From Opisthorchis felineus (lineage: Eukaryota > Platyhelminthes > Trematoda > Opisthorchiida > Opisthorchiidae), in contig SJOL01006494.1 of assembly GCA_004794785.1 (NCBI GenBank), positions 377,192 through 441,191 on the forward strand: a DNA stretch of 64,000 bases, read 5' to 3'. The notes under the pieces were generated by a model that was not told the origin of the DNA, did no database searches, and worked only from the letters and a program-made list of their open reading frames with translations. Below are positions 23,901 through 36,900 of this stretch, piece after piece. Within the stretch, counting starts at the first letter, position 1, and the number at the start of each line of letters is the position of its first letter. The translations under genes were made by a program, and so were the position numbers.

Positions 23901-25203
23901 TGATGAGGGTAAAAGAATTGCTATGATATTTTTGAGATACCCACGAACCTAGCTGCAAACCGTCAGTTTTGAACCCCGCCACCTATACACTGCTAAGGTG
24001 CACATTATGCTAGTGAAGACAGAAACCTTACTATGGGTAAGTCATTTATACTGATAGAGAAGTACCGATCATTTAGACTGATGCGTGATACACTTCTGCT
24101 TTGCGTGTATGTATCTGAGTGTCTAAGTTCTTCAGGTCCACGCAAGTCGTGCCCTTTTTGACATTAACCCGTCCATACTATTGGCTCATGTTTCATTTTG
24201 TTTGGGTCAGGCTTGTCGGTCGGTCACAGCTGCAAGTCAGACAGAGCAGCAGCTCATCGGTACTTACAACAGCATCGACTGGATTGCTGCGGAAAACTGT
24301 TAGGTATATTGATCTTACTACTGAGCCATAGGCGTATTAGCTTATTTTATGCGCAAAATTCTTGCGGACGTTTGACAATCTGAGTAGCGCACTTGTGGAA
24401 AAAGTCAGCCATAATAATGTGGTGGCTTTGGAAAAGACAGCCTCCCTTCCAGCACCTAGATGATTCGATGAAGAAAGAAAATGATGAAATGTAATGAACG
24501 CAGTGAATACAGGCGCACAACTATAGCAGAAGGCACTACTCATAAAGTCGTTGAACACTGTCCTACCTGTCTGAATCCGATAGCACACTATCGGTTTCAC
24601 CCTTCTTGAGGCTAATCAGGTAGGCGCAGTCCCCGAGTTTCTATCAACCGTACGTTTCACTTAAACGCCAGTTTGTTTGCAACTGACGAAAGGCATTCGT
24701 TTGTGAATTACCCTGGTAAGCTTTGAGAAGAGTGACAACAGTAGCAGACTGTCGGAAGGTTTTCAGCAAACCTGTAAGTAGCGTGCTGTCAAGCGTTTTA
24801 ATGGGGTGCCTTAGAAATGAAAACTATCCTGCGATCTCAGGATAGTTGCGTATAATGCGTTCTACCATCAGATTTCTTGAGCCTCGACGGTTTAATTCGA
24901 AGTACTCATATGACGTTGGTTGTCGTAATCACTTTAAACCTTCCAGATAAAATCAGTCTTGATGTTCCTCCATGCTGTAGAAAAACTATATATAGGCCCT
25001 TAATGGCTTTTACTTAAGGTACGTTAGTGCTGTTGTATCCCACCTTTTTTCATCCCATCCTGTTGTGTGTAACTTGATTGACAGATTTACTTGCGTAGAA
25101 TTGCTATCCGCGATATATTCCAATGAAAATAGCATTTTACGTCATCGTGAGGTTATCAATATCACGTTGAGGATAACTTATAGTATTCCGCACTTCAGTC
25201 AGT
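20941..25203. other. No recognised gene; one protein-like open frame
   Basis: I recognise no gene in these 4.3 kb. A plus-strand stop-free frame at 22772-23080 (102 codons plus TAA, no ATG at its start) reads VKISEPHDPGDGLWKVDQTS, then CQKWQQKHPFLSKYHQNLLS, and looks protein-like. It could be a 3' exon or an element relic; I cannot name a family. Short open frames elsewhere in the region show no motif. Confidence 0.45.
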
Positions 25204-25952
25204 CATTCGCAAACAAATTTGGTTTTGCGAGGGACTCACCTGGAACCCAGCTGAATCTCTCGTTTGTGATGTTTCCAGTCCTAATTCTTCTTCAAGTCTG
25301 ATATAGAAACAACGGCATGTTGGACTAACACGTTTTCGAGATGAAGTAGATCTGGTAAGTTATTTACAGGCACCACAACCATCCTAATCACAAGAAAATG
25401 ACATGAAACATCCATCTGTCAACGAAAACTATATAATTGTAAACAGTTAATGGTACTAAAACAACGAAAACACTAACAATGGTGAAATTCCAAGGGTGAA
25501 TACTTACTCCGGAAATATGCTGCTGTCTGAACCGTGTACGATTGCTGATTGATCATGATCATCTTTTCTTTACCCAACACAGCTATGAATTACAATTAGA
25601 AGTGTTAGCGAAATACACTCATTTGCAAACAAATTTGGTTTTGCGAGAGACTCACCTGGAACCCAGCTGAATCTCTCGTTTGTGATGTTTCCATGCAACT
25701 GAATGTGCTGCACCAGGCCGCCTCATGTTTTCGTTGACAGATGGATGTTTCATGTCATTTTCTTGTGATTAGGATGGTTGCGGTGCCTGTAAACAACTTA
25801 CCAGATCGACTTCATCTCGAAAACGTGTTAGTCCAATATGCCGTTGTTTCTATATCAGACTTGAAGAAGAATTAGGGCTGGAATCATCACAAACGAGAGA
25901 TTCAGCTGGGTTCCAGGTGAGTCTCTCGCAAAACCAAATTGATTTGCAAATG
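25204..25952. repeat. Foldback (inverted) repeat with a third arm copy
   Basis: The left arm at 25204-25429 is the reverse complement of 25727-25952 with only scattered differences (about 226 bp per arm). Between them, 25606-25694 is another direct copy of the first 75-80 bp of the left arm. That inner copy pairs even further with the right end, sharing AAATACACTCATTTGCAAAC against its complement at 25942-25960. No transposase is visible, so this looks like a non-autonomous inverted-repeat (MITE or foldback) element. A diverged relative may lie at 41385-41640. Confidence 0.85.
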
Positions 25953-26029
25953 AGTGTATTTCTTGAAGAATAATCACGCATAATTTAGTGTCATATGTTG
26001 AAAATTCCCTGAATTACAAACGTACCCCT

Positions 26030-26511
26030 CCGAGGGAACAAGAGATATAGTGTGCATGAATGTCACTAGACCGGATATCCGTGCTCATCGTCTCGTATCC
26101 TTACGTCTATTGTGCACTGAAGATGTGCTGTTCTGTTCTAGCAAGAAAAACTACCGACAAATTGATGAATTGGTGATGGGAAGCTCGCTTGGACCAGTTT
26201 GAGCTGATATCTTCAAGAGTTATCTTGGGAATAGAAAATCACGTCAGTCTATACGGGAGGCGAACACACATGGTTTGTCTGTTGTAGTGCATGACAGTTA
26301 GCTTGAGCAACGGATGCTAGAATGTCTGAAATAGTTCAACTAACAAACGGGAACTTCAGACCGACACCCAGCACTGAGAAAGTCGGATAGCCGTAAGAAA
26401 TCTCACCGATTGGTTCCCTGACATCCATAGAACCCGATCAACCTGGTAACTTACTCACTTGGCCTGAAGAAGCTTTTGTGTCAAAGGCGGAACGTTGCAC
26501 AGCAATAAATA
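26030..26511 (+). mobile_element. Penelope-like element relic ending in a hammerhead-like motif
   Basis: The plus strand encodes RLLCTEDVLFC, then YRQIDELVMGSSLGPV, a stop, and ADIFKSYLGN near 26110-26230. This is PLE RT motif B (usually RQ-DGVAMGSPLGP). About 200 bp further on comes a decayed copy of the same terminal repeat found at both ends of the PLE at 11.6-13.6 kb. Everything between motif B and the terminus, including YVDD and the nuclease, is missing, so this is a heavily deleted copy. Confidence 0.65.
26441..26507 (+). ncRNA. Degenerate PLE hammerhead-like motif
   Basis: Same layout as 13538-13597: CTTACTCACTTGGC-like upstream stretch, CUGAAGA for CUGAUGA, helix II AGCUUUUGUGUCAAAGGC (still mostly paired), and GGAAC for CGAAA. 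Outer strands GUAAC and GUUGC can still pair. Core changes make it inactive. Confidence 0.55.
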
Positions 26512-29401
26512 CACCGATTCTTTACCAAACCCCTCTGAAGCGACGTTTGTTTTACCTTAACGCATTTTTTGGCTGTGTACAACAACCGGTAGCAAGCTGC
26601 ACTGCAGTGTTTATCCCACAACTCGAACCTGCTGTTATTAGGATACAAAACGCGTATCCTTATGGCACTTCGAAAGGGTTGGTACCTATTCTCGCAGCCT
26701 GAAACATAATCGATCCGTATGGATGCAAACCCGCCGGTAGAATAGTAAGATATCTGGGCGTGTTCATATCTAAGGATAACCACGATTGTGCTCGAACCTT
26801 CGGTTGGAAAGGCTGGAAGTGCAATTGTTTGTCACCGTTTTGTGGAACTTTAACGTCCTTTGTTATTACGGTGCTCCCTTCATCAAGTCCATTTATAAGG
26901 AGATCTCATAAAAACGATGTGTATCATTCCCTGAAACAAAAAAAAACAAATAATAAAGCAGTTCCCTCTTCATTAAATTCACCTCCAATAACGCTATTCT
27001 TATGATACTGGAAGGGCATTCAAGTGATGAAGACTCAGAAATTCTTATGCGTGCTTCGGTTAAGCTTACAATAAATCACTTCAATATTATCATCTTGAAC
27101 GTCGAGTTCCTGCATGTAATCCAATTAGTAGGTCTGATACCCTGTTTGCGCCCCAATGTCTCCAGTCAGGGAGAGCGGACTGAAACGCCAAATATGCCAG
27201 TCAACAAAGCCAAAATCACCTCCGACAGATAACTCAAATTGAGGTGGGCATGATAACTTTCTTTTCCCAGGTGAAATACTGACCCGAGACATAGGTAATG
27301 GCACTATTTCTCGCCGAGACAAGCATCCACCAAGAGTTGAAGACATCAGGACCTTTATGCAAATCATTAAACCTCAAAATGGTTCAGAAATATTTCGAAC
27401 ATTAATTTAGGCGGCAAATGACGATTCAAACAAAAGACATTTGTGTGTGCTGGCTACAGCGTATGACGCCTCTTCCCAGCGGAATAACTGGACAAGGAAG
27501 AGATGTACAAAGACAGGCCCCATGTTGCGTTTGTAAACCACATCCCATTTGACATTGGGCATCTACATACCACTGATGTCCATAGAAAACAGGAACCAAA
27601 TACTTCGATTGGATTTCATCTTGCTTACCGAAAATCCCCCGTTCATAGTAGAGCACGTAGCCTTATTCAACGTGATCTGTGTAGCACACATCGGGCAAGA
27701 CGCTAAATGTCATACAAGTTGTCAAAATGATTACCTTGGGTATGTGCAATTTAGCCCTTGTATCTTATTAACTTTAAAGTTCCTAATCATGAATCAGTAA
27801 GTTTTTTCAAGTATTGTGCATCCGTTTTTTCATCTGGGACATATCACACTTAATTTAAGTACAGGTGAACCCGATTAGGACTATTTTCCATCCCCACCTA
27901 GAGTACAAAGTTGACAACTAAACATCGATTCGACAGTGCTGAAAGTGTTACTGAAAAGACGTTTTTAAGAAGAAGCAACCCGAATTTTCAACCTGGGTCA
28001 AGATAGAGACCGAGCAAAGAGATTTTGTGCCATCCAAATCAGTCGACTTTCCATTTCAAGTTCGTTGCGATACAAAAAAACTCGACACCATTTCGACCAT
28101 ATTAAACTTCAATACCAATATAATATTACAAGAATATCAGGCAAAATTTGTGACATTCCATCATCAGTTAACAGAAATTTGCCAAAAATATTTTGTAAAC
28201 AAGTGTATAATCGAAGTGTGATTGTTCTGGTTGCCACAAGGATAATAATCTCTGATGGTTCTCAATCTTTTCCTGGGTGTATCGGCATAAGTTGAAGCTA
28301 TGTATGGTAGCAGTGTGAATCATACATAATAAACAATAACCACAAGAGTGCGCCAGGTGAAATAACAGGCCAAATAATATTATGTTCATCCTATGCTTGC
28401 AGCTGTCGAGTTGAAACAAGGGCACAAAATACCTCGCAGTTCCACGACCACTAGTAGAGAGGGAATTAACCGAGTACCCTCTAAACCTGAAATAAGTTAC
28501 AAAGTTTCGGAATGCACACTGCAGTGTTGGTCACGGATTAATTTCATTCACGTAACTCGTTTCTTAAGAACGATGCATATTAGGAAAAATGCTGCATTCA
28601 TGAGGATTCTGAAGTACTGTGAATTTGTGAGTCGCGTTATATATCTGAAGAGTCAATGATGATGGATTTAATTCTCACGCAGCCCGCATTGCATTTAGGC
28701 TGGGCGAAAGATCACTTGACTAGAGTGGCGGTTTCCGAACATGTTGATTGCTTTGGATAACCTGTCCAATGTCTTTGAATTTGTTGTTCCTAAATATTCA
28801 TTAGACTTGAAGTCATAAACTGAAATGTCTTCTAGGAGGCATTTCATGGGGCTTTGGAAGTTTGATTTGATCAACCCTTCTTCTGTACTGGAAAGACTAC
28901 TCTTGTTGTTTCACACGAAGAGACACTGAACACAGATGTCAGCCTTAATTAAGCTAGTCACCGGCTCAAGATGACCACCGCGCCGGTTTATGAATCCTCG
29001 GACGAGTACAATAACAAATTCCTTCTAAAAAGCTGAACGTTTCTGTGAATTATGAATTCTCAACTTGTTCCGCTTTCTAATCCCCCTTTGACAACCACCG
29101 GATGGTCCCCCAAAATCCAGGATCATCATTTTAATGCAATTTAACTAGTCTTTGAAGACACTGTTGAAATTTCTTTGAACTTTCATAGCCACTGATATTC
29201 CATATAGTTCCTGATAGCGTGTAATATGGACACAGTAGTTAGAAAATGCCGTTTTTTCAGGAAGGTATGATAATCCAAGGTAGACCTTGAAGGCATTCAG
29301 ATCTTGAAGCCGTGTCAGTGATACATCTGTGTCTTTCTGTGTCCTATCAATCAATCAGTCACAGAAGGCAAAATGTGCGCTGGATGCTTATGGATGTCAT
29401 T
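26512..29401. other. No recognised gene
   Basis: Several short open frames on both strands (for example 28027-28221 and 28393-28659, +) show no recognisable motif. An A-rich run lies at about 26938-26955. I see nothing else. Confidence 0.45.
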
Positions 29402-29751
29402 TGTGCCCTCGGACGCCTTGTAACGCTGACCACCCAGACGTGTTGAATAAAAGCAAACTAAAACTGGGTGTATAGTGCGGTAGACTGGATCTGATTATGA
29501 ACGGCCGCTGGCTCCTCACTGGCAACAATACACGCAATATTGGCTGGTGTCTAGGTTCGTGCACACGCGTGTCATGCATGTAAGTCATGGCAAGTTGCAG
29601 TGCAGTCAGCATAAGACTGAGTATCACAACCAAAACCACGGAATCGCGACGCCGGATATGTTCACTGCCCCAAAACAGGAAATCCCATAGGCGCCAGGCT
29701 CTGAATAACAAACGAAGTCACGAAAATTAGAGATGCACTCGATCTGTCACA
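29402..29751. repeat. LTR-like block, possible solo LTR
   Basis: A 350-bp block begins TGTGCCC and ends TGTCACA, so both strands satisfy the TG...CA rule. The minus strand has TTTATTCAACACG near the end, where a polyadenylation region would lie. Adjacent minus-strand sequence (29965-29765) is open and could be the end of a polyprotein. I see no matching second LTR and no target-site duplication, so it is a suggestion only. Confidence 0.3.
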
Positions 29752-31739
29752 AGTCGGCCCGTAGTCAACTGCCTCGGGTTGAAATGTGTGAACCGGAATA
29801 GTTTTCTAATCTATTATTGGTTCGCAAGCGCGCCGAATCATCTGTAGGAGGAGAGAACACATCACACACACCATTGGTCGTCATGGTGCGTGACAGACAG
29901 ACGCGGGCGACCGGATGATGGTCAAACGCGAAGCGCGGCCAGATGTCAACATTCGAATAGGACACCGGTGTCAGCAGTGTCTGTATTGACAGGCTTGGCT
30001 ATACTTGGATTTCGCATTCAAATCATGATAAAGTAAGTCCAAAGTCTTCGTTTTTTTTCACGCCACACTCAGTGGATAATGTTGCTTCTGAATGTTTTCT
30101 TGATGAAAAACTTCCTCGCTGTATGGGAAGGAAAAGGCTTTCAGAAAGATTCGCTTTTCGGTCTCGTTGATTGCTTGAGAAAAAAATGTGGTGGAAAATC
30201 CACGAAAAACAAGGGAGATTTCGTTCACAATTTAATCTTCATTGTCGCAAGACTCCTCCAAACTGACTGACCTTTCTCGAGAATATGGACACTGTAGGCC
30301 TTATGAATTCCGTTACAATCGTTTGGTTAAGTGGCCTGCAGCAGTCGAGATCGGGAGGCTCTGCGCAACAACTGGGTAAACCAAATGATGTCGTTTAAAC
30401 AACCTAACTGTCCGTCATCTGACACCCAAACCACAGTCTCAAGGTCCATCAGACCGTACGTATCAGGTTTTTCGACCGGCGAAAAATGCCAGAAGCATGG
30501 CGTGGATATTGACACTAATCAGCATAGTCCGTTATAACGAGACACCAGCGCTTCGTTTCATCATCCAGTAAATTGGCAAAATTGGGAAGTGTATGAATGC
30601 TTTAGAGTGAATGTTCTCATGATAACATTGGACGCCGGCGTATGAAAGGACGAGGACAAGTTTTCATAGTACAGATCCCAAAATATCGGTCTCGCCTTCT
30701 AACATTCTTGCGTACTTTTCACTGAACGTGTCAGTCTCGATCAAACTACTTGATGATGGCAGAGAGTACGGGTTCAAATTTTAACAAAAATGGCTCTTCC
30801 TCACGAAGTCAATAGAGTTAGGTTGTCTGCATAAGCCAAGGACCAAGATCATGGGATTCCGCCCGATTTTATAGAGTTGTCTACGGCTGCAGTCACGCCC
30901 GAATGTGGATCTTCACCGTCTACGCAAAACGGCCTTTCTGACCTGATGGCAAAGAAGGAAGTCTTTAAGGTTTATGTGCTTAGTGGGTTAGAACGAGGCG
31001 TACCGGTTGAAGACATTGTCGTTGACGTGTATGAAAATCGGAATAGCTAACCAATTAAATATTCTGCGACCGTATCCAGAATAAACGAAAGACAGAAGGG
31101 AAAAGATTTCAGAAACTCAAGTTTTGGCAGCAATATGAAGATACACCAAGACTAGTGCAAAAAACGCGTTCTTATAACTGACACCTTTATCACCCACGGA
31201 AACGGTCACCACGGTAGAATTTAGGAAGACTCCTCTGGGAAGCCACTACTTTAAAAATACCAAATGGAACCGCATCGGAGACTCTCGTTGGGATCCGAAT
31301 GAGACATTCTTTCTAGTGAGAGACAACTGAAGTTTCGAGGCTATCTAGTGTTAAGTCCACGTAATTATGTTAAATACTCGGTGGGTGGAGACAGTGATAT
31401 GCATGGTGTGACATCAAGCCATAATATAGTTCTCTGTTTTGGCGACTTCCAGAGGCTAAAGTCATGGTTGTGTAGTTTTACTCGTCCATTTCTGGAGTGG
31501 TCGATCGCTAAAAAAGATCACTTTGTTTGGCCGAAGCACGTAGTTCAGTAGCAGCGGAAGAGACCAACTAGCAAAAGAGACCAGTTTCAACCGATTTTTT
31601 GAACTGGTCTTCGGAGGAAGGACGGGCGTACACTCGTGTGTACCTAAAGAGACAAGCTTTTACCCGAGGTCACTTCTGACGGATCTTTTTAAATGGTCTT
31701 CCTAGAGCAAGAAAGTGTAGCGAATTTTGTTCTTTCAAA
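29752..31739. other. No recognised gene
   Basis: No conserved protein or repeat recognised. Open frames at 29765-29965 (-) and 30079-30270 (+) show no motif. Confidence 0.45.
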
Positions 31740-32572
31740 AGATCTCAGGGTTTGGCATGCGCTTCACACCTGCGAAATGTAAAGTGCTGCCACAAGACTG
31801 GGTGGGCTCGAACCCGAACTTCATGCTTACGGATGAGCCGGTTGAGGTAGCAGAAAACTCGTCTACCTGGGCAGTTGTATCAGTCCCGGTCGTCTAACTA
31901 AAGACGATATTTCCACCCCGATTTAGAAGCTCAGAACAGCTTTTGTGAACTTGCACCGCCTGGTACAGAGGTGACATCCGCTTACCTATCACTGTTCGAA
32001 TTTACAACGCTGCTGTGAGCTCCATATTGTTATATGGGCCAGAATCCCGGCCGCTACGAGCTGTGGACATTGAAAAACTTTCGGATTAAATAACTCACTC
32101 ACGATAGATGTACTGACCATACATCATAGGTTGCAATGGCTTGGTCACATGCTCCGCATGCCAGTCGACAGACTTCTTCAAGGATCCCTTTTTAAACAAC
32201 CACGCGAAGGGTGGAAACGAGCCAGGGGAGGTCTAGCAATGACTTGGCAACGAAGCACGAAGTCCATTACCAACAAAATTAGCTTCGCTGGTTATTTCCA
32301 TCCTTTTGGATGGGTACCCCGAGACGGCACGTATCAAAGGTTAGAGTGATTGTCAGACTTTGCCCCTGTCGCGCGCTCAATGGAGCGCATGCATCATGTT
32401 CAAACATCAAACAGCTACCGCCTCCGGTATGTAGCTTTCCACCTTTATCTCCCAAGATCATCAGTGAACGCATTTGTGCCAACAAGTACGCTGTTTTTAC
32501 AGCTGTTGCTACAGATGATGATGGTAATGATGATGACGAATGAAGGAATGAATGAATGAATGAATGAATGAA
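31740..32572 (+). mobile_element. LINE relic, second family, C-terminal half with 3' tail
   Basis: The plus strand reads GFGMRFTPAKCKVLPQDW near 31750, then DIRLPITVRIYNAAVSSIL and LLYGPESRPLRAVDIEKL near 31975-32080, then QWLGHMLRMP and GLAMTWQRSTKS near 32130-32260. These match the SKCKVLPQDF family also seen at 58272-58553. Stops and frameshifts separate the blocks. It ends in GATGAT-rich sequence and a GAAT/AATG microsatellite at 32538-32572; microsatellite tails are usual for this kind of LINE. Confidence 0.75.
32538..32572. repeat. AATG microsatellite
   Basis: Tandem AATG units directly after a GATGAT stretch, at the 3' end of the LINE relic; probably the element's tail or an expansion of it. 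Confidence 0.85.
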
Positions 32573-33606
32573 CTAGTGCAGGGAGTTACTAAACGTGCTT
32601 ACTTTTAATGCCTGGTCTCCTCTGAAGACTACCTTACCATTCGAAGGAGTCACAAGAGACCAACCAAAAATAGCCTCATCTGAAAGGTAGGAGGATAGAG
32701 GAAAATGTTGATGGCTCAGGTAGCGTAGATGGTCGTTGGTTTGTTCGCTGAGCTAGGAGACTTATAGTAGTTGTGTGCCACGCAGCAGGTAATCGTGTTA
32801 CGCGATTTTCAGTCATTTAGAATAATAAGCTTAAGGCTAGATGTTGTCCTGAGTGGTGTCCAAATACATAACAGTCCAGTGTATAAGTTTCGCACCGTGG
32901 CCTTTGTTAAAATGATATTTTTCTCCGTCAAGACATTAGGAGTGGTGTTTTTTTGGAAAATCGCCCATCGAAAAACTTCAGTTTATAGACCGATCCCACT
33001 GAAGCAGATTGAAGTGATCCCAATTTGAATAGGAGCCCTTTCTTGGGCACTCTCATGGTGAGTGACTACTCCGTCTGGTTTGGTAAGTATTCCTGGCTAT
33101 TGAAAACCGGCTTTCTTACTCTCATATTTCATAATTAGGAATTGAACCTTCTTTCAGTATGGGGAAAGTCTATTATAAAGTAGGAGAAGAGAATTCCTAC
33201 GAATTTGGATTCGTTATGGAAGCTCCATTTGTTTTCGTCAATTTCTCCACGTAACGAGCGGCGCCTTCATAGGGAGATGGAATTCTTCGCGAGTAGATCG
33301 AGGCCGCGATGCCAAATAGCCGGAACACTGTGGGCATGCATCCGTCCTGACTGTGAAAAACCGGTTGTTATCATTTCAACCCTGAGGCTAGCGTTAGCTC
33401 ACAATCCCCACCTAGAAGTAACCATCCAAAATAACTATCCACTGCTATTCAACCCAGCTGGGCCTTTGTTGCTGCTTTAAGGATCTGTTAAGCTTGTAGT
33501 GCCAGATACCCGTTTGAATATTGATATAGCCAGTTAAATTTGGTTAATCAGATACACTAATCAGCAGTCCTCATCTATGTACTTCTCATCTGTCATTTTT
33601 CAACAG
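32573..33606. other. Region upstream of first visible PLD exon
   Basis: The N-terminal coding exon or exons of the PLD-like gene should lie here or further upstream, but I could not find one with a compatible phase. The visible exon needs two bases of a split codon from its predecessor. Donor-like sites at 33056 and 33081 do not give an open frame in that phase. The open frame at 33205-33480 (+) has no recognised motif. Confidence 0.4.
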
Positions 33607-33937
33607 ATCCCATTTGCGGCTGTTATTTATCGTTATCTCGCTGTTTGGATTGATTAGAGCACGGAACGTCGTGTTCCAAAAACCCACTGTACAAACTCAT
33701 AACCTTCCTCTGACAACTCAGCATGGTCGAATCCTGGCTGGATCGATCGGTTGTAAAATATTGCTGGTAGAAAGCATTCCACAGAACCTGACGTACTCCC
33801 CTGATTCTCCCAAGCATGCTTCAACTTTGTTCGCGTGGCACGTTTTATTGGATCAAGTCACACGAAATTTGTCCCTAGCTTCCTTTTACTGGAGTCTGCT
33901 TGCGGAACCACAGTTCAATCGAAGTGCTATTCATGAG
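33607..33937 (+). CDS. PLD-like gene, first visible exon (membrane anchor, domain 1 start)
   Basis: The acceptor is TTTTTCAACAG and the donor GAG/GTGAGT. It encodes the [16 protein letters not shown] anchor, then [19 protein letters not shown] and [12 protein letters not shown], the conserved start of the lumenal PLD fold. The first base completes a codon from an unseen upstream exon. There is no ATG in frame, so translation starts upstream. Confidence 0.9.
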
Positions 33938-36900
33938 GTGAGTTCTGCAGTAGCGATGGTTAAGAAGAAATGAAATTCGTTCTGATTTTTTGGATTCTAT
34001 TTACGATTGGTTGTGGTTTCACAATGAACCCCATCTTGTGACACTTGCTTCGTCTAGCTGGTTATATCCGTAGGATTGAGTAATCATAAGGAACCGAGAA
34101 GGTAGTCCTAACTTCTCAGTGACCTTCGCTTGGAATCTGCTGATGTTTGCGATTTGATTGCGATTTTGTGATCGGAAATCAGAAATCAGCTGGTTCAGTT
34201 ATCCACTTCTGTTTTTTTGGCTGATGACTATTTCAATGGTAAAGTCTCTCTCAAAAGACAACTTTCTGTGTCCCCTCTCCTGAGGAGGAAATCAAAAACT
34301 AAAAATTACGTGAATTCTCAATGATAACATGGGATTTGCCATTACCGTAATAATCCTGGGACAAATACCTAGAAACTGATGTTGGCAGTCAAGCCTGTGG
34401 CAAAGAAAACGTCCCTATGGAGCTCATGCTCCGGGTGCGCAGGCCAAAGGTCAGCCTGCCGTCTGACAGTTATCTGAATTCCGAAGCAAATCAACCCCAC
34501 TGTTCACAGAGTCGACCATTGCTGTCGACGAAACAAAGCAGGTAAATTGACTAGGCATGTAAGTATGGGCTGCTGTGCACCAATAGTCTGCACTTACTAC
34601 TTTCAATGACCGATCTTGGTGTCCATATAAGAACAAGAACCATTCATATCTAGCATTATTACGCTTGGCTAGAGGGCCTCGGTTGGTTCAGAAAACCGAC
34701 TCATCCTGCCTCCTCTTAACTGGAGTCAGGCAGGCTCACGAGCTACAGATTGCTCGGATGAGGATTTCGGTTGGCTTGCACTGCGACCGCAAATGGTGCA
34801 GATTACAGCTACTTTGGTGCTTGTTTATTTTTACAGGGACGTGCGATCTACGATGCTTTGCTGGAAAAGGCAGGACAAGTAAAACTTACGGTGGCCCAAA
34901 GTGGTGCGAAAAAGGAGAACAATGAGCTAGATCAGCTGTCAGCTGCAGGTAAGCTTTCTCCTTCGTTTAGTAGTTCCCTCACAAGATGCCGTAATGCGTC
35001 TTGTTTTCCGTCCCCGCCGAACAGAAACTACCCATAGGGGAGGCTAGCTACCGCTTTCCGTGACGGCATTTCGTTGAGGCGGATAGAGTTTTTCAGGTTA
35101 ACTATTCTGTATTTCTTTGTTACCAGTCTCATTAAGAATAGAGTGGATGGGAGTAAATCGAATTAATCTAGAGGCTTAAGGACTGGTTGCATTCGGCTGA
35201 AAACTGTGCGATAAATCTCATGTACAATGGTTACAAATGCTCCAGAAACGGTATGGTTTGGTTTCTCGTAAGTGTCGTGATGATTAGATAGGTGATAATG
35301 TTTTACTGCGCATTACACGGCTGGTATAGGAAGGGTAGCCTTCTGGTCAGAAGTGACTTTTACATAAATTCCACAAGTGACAAGCACAAAAAACGATGGT
35401 CTATGTGGTCTCCATAAGAATATGTGGGATATAGTCGCGAAACGCTGAAAGATGTTAGTAGGCGGGAATATCGTGGGTGTTGGAGATATCTGGAGTGCAG
35501 TTTTTGAGGGGAATAAGGAGGCGGTGGAGAGAACCGTCCGACAGTGGAACACCGCAACTTGGTACGGGCCACTGGAAGAATACAAGCGGGTAGAACACTC
35601 GGAAGTTTCACAAGGTGGGGAAATGTGTAGAGCAAGTTCTGAAGATGAATATTTGCCAACGATGGTAAAGGTAAATTAAGTAGAGGGATGCTGCCCCTTG
35701 ACGATGGGAAGCGGGTTGAAGGCTGTCAGTAAGAGACAGGGTAGCAATAAGACAGATGATTAGTCCTGGGATACGTTCTGAGATTGAGAAGGAGATCGGG
35801 AATATCTCCTCTCAGAGCTGACCACAATATTCCAGAGTGGAGTGAATCCGAGGTATGCAAATAAAAATAAGTTAAGCAGGCTATAAAATACTTCGGGAAC
35901 CAGAAAAGGCAAGTCACTCTGGATACATCTGTCGATTCTTCTGACCTAAGTTAAGCAGAAAAGGCCCTCAGCGAAGTTCAAGCATTGGACGACGAAGTAG
36001 AGGACAAGGAAGAATCTAGTCGACAAAAACCGGGAGGTCCAAATGGAAGTGAGAAAATGCAGCGGAAAAACAGAAGGATTGAATATCACCTTGTCTACAA
36101 GACCCCGATCACTAATGTTATTGAGTTCACCGATCAAAGTGCTGATTACCTGCGCACAGCCATTTAGGATCCAAACTGAAGTAGAGTGCCAGGAGAGATG
36201 AAAAAAGGACTGGTGATGCTTAGAGAATTCGTGACTACTGGAGGCAACTACACAAATGAGATAGTCTATGCGTGACAGAATATGTTTGGGGAACAACAGG
36301 ACGTTAAAGAACCCCTGTGTTGATGATGAGAGCCATCCCACCCAACCCATATTTATTGGTTACGCTTAAAGCTTGCAGTCCGACGGATAATTATCAGTTG
36401 TAGCCCACATATCGGTTATTTGGAGAGATCGGCATGTCATCTCCGAGTGACGGCTTTTAAGATGTCAAACAACATTGGTTTCCCTTCACCAAATTTGTCC
36501 AGCGTGGAAGCCCAGAGACATGAAGCATTTCAGCAGCTACCCCACGGAGCGATTACATCTTAGCCCGTAAAATGGTGCTATCCAGGTCATGTAGCCACTC
36601 TTTGGCTAGGAAAGATCCTCGATTGGATAGGAGTTGGGTGACAGTTGTCTAGGTCTGAGCTAGCCCTACGTTTGAGAATAGATCAATTTCCGGCAAGGTG
36701 GGAAAGTACTTGTAGGACTAGGGACTAGCGCATGTTCCCGGGACAGGGAGAGGGTCGGAAATAATAAGTGACTGAAGGAACTGGCGCACGCTCCGCGTTG
36801 AGATGATGGGATGTCTAGGTACAACGAGGGGTTGAGAGATTGCTAGAAATGCCACTCAAAGTCATTGGCAAAGAGATACGCTTTTTCGTGAGGAGTGGAA

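Noticed and set aside
33056..33090. Possible first exon of the PLD-like gene starting ATGGTGAGTGACTAC with donor at 33081
   Set aside because: The splice phase would shift the frame of the 33607 exon, giving a non-homologous protein.
35452..35679. Ankyrin-like peptide [15 protein letters not shown]
   Set aside because: A single short match inside a strand-skewed block, with no second repeat.
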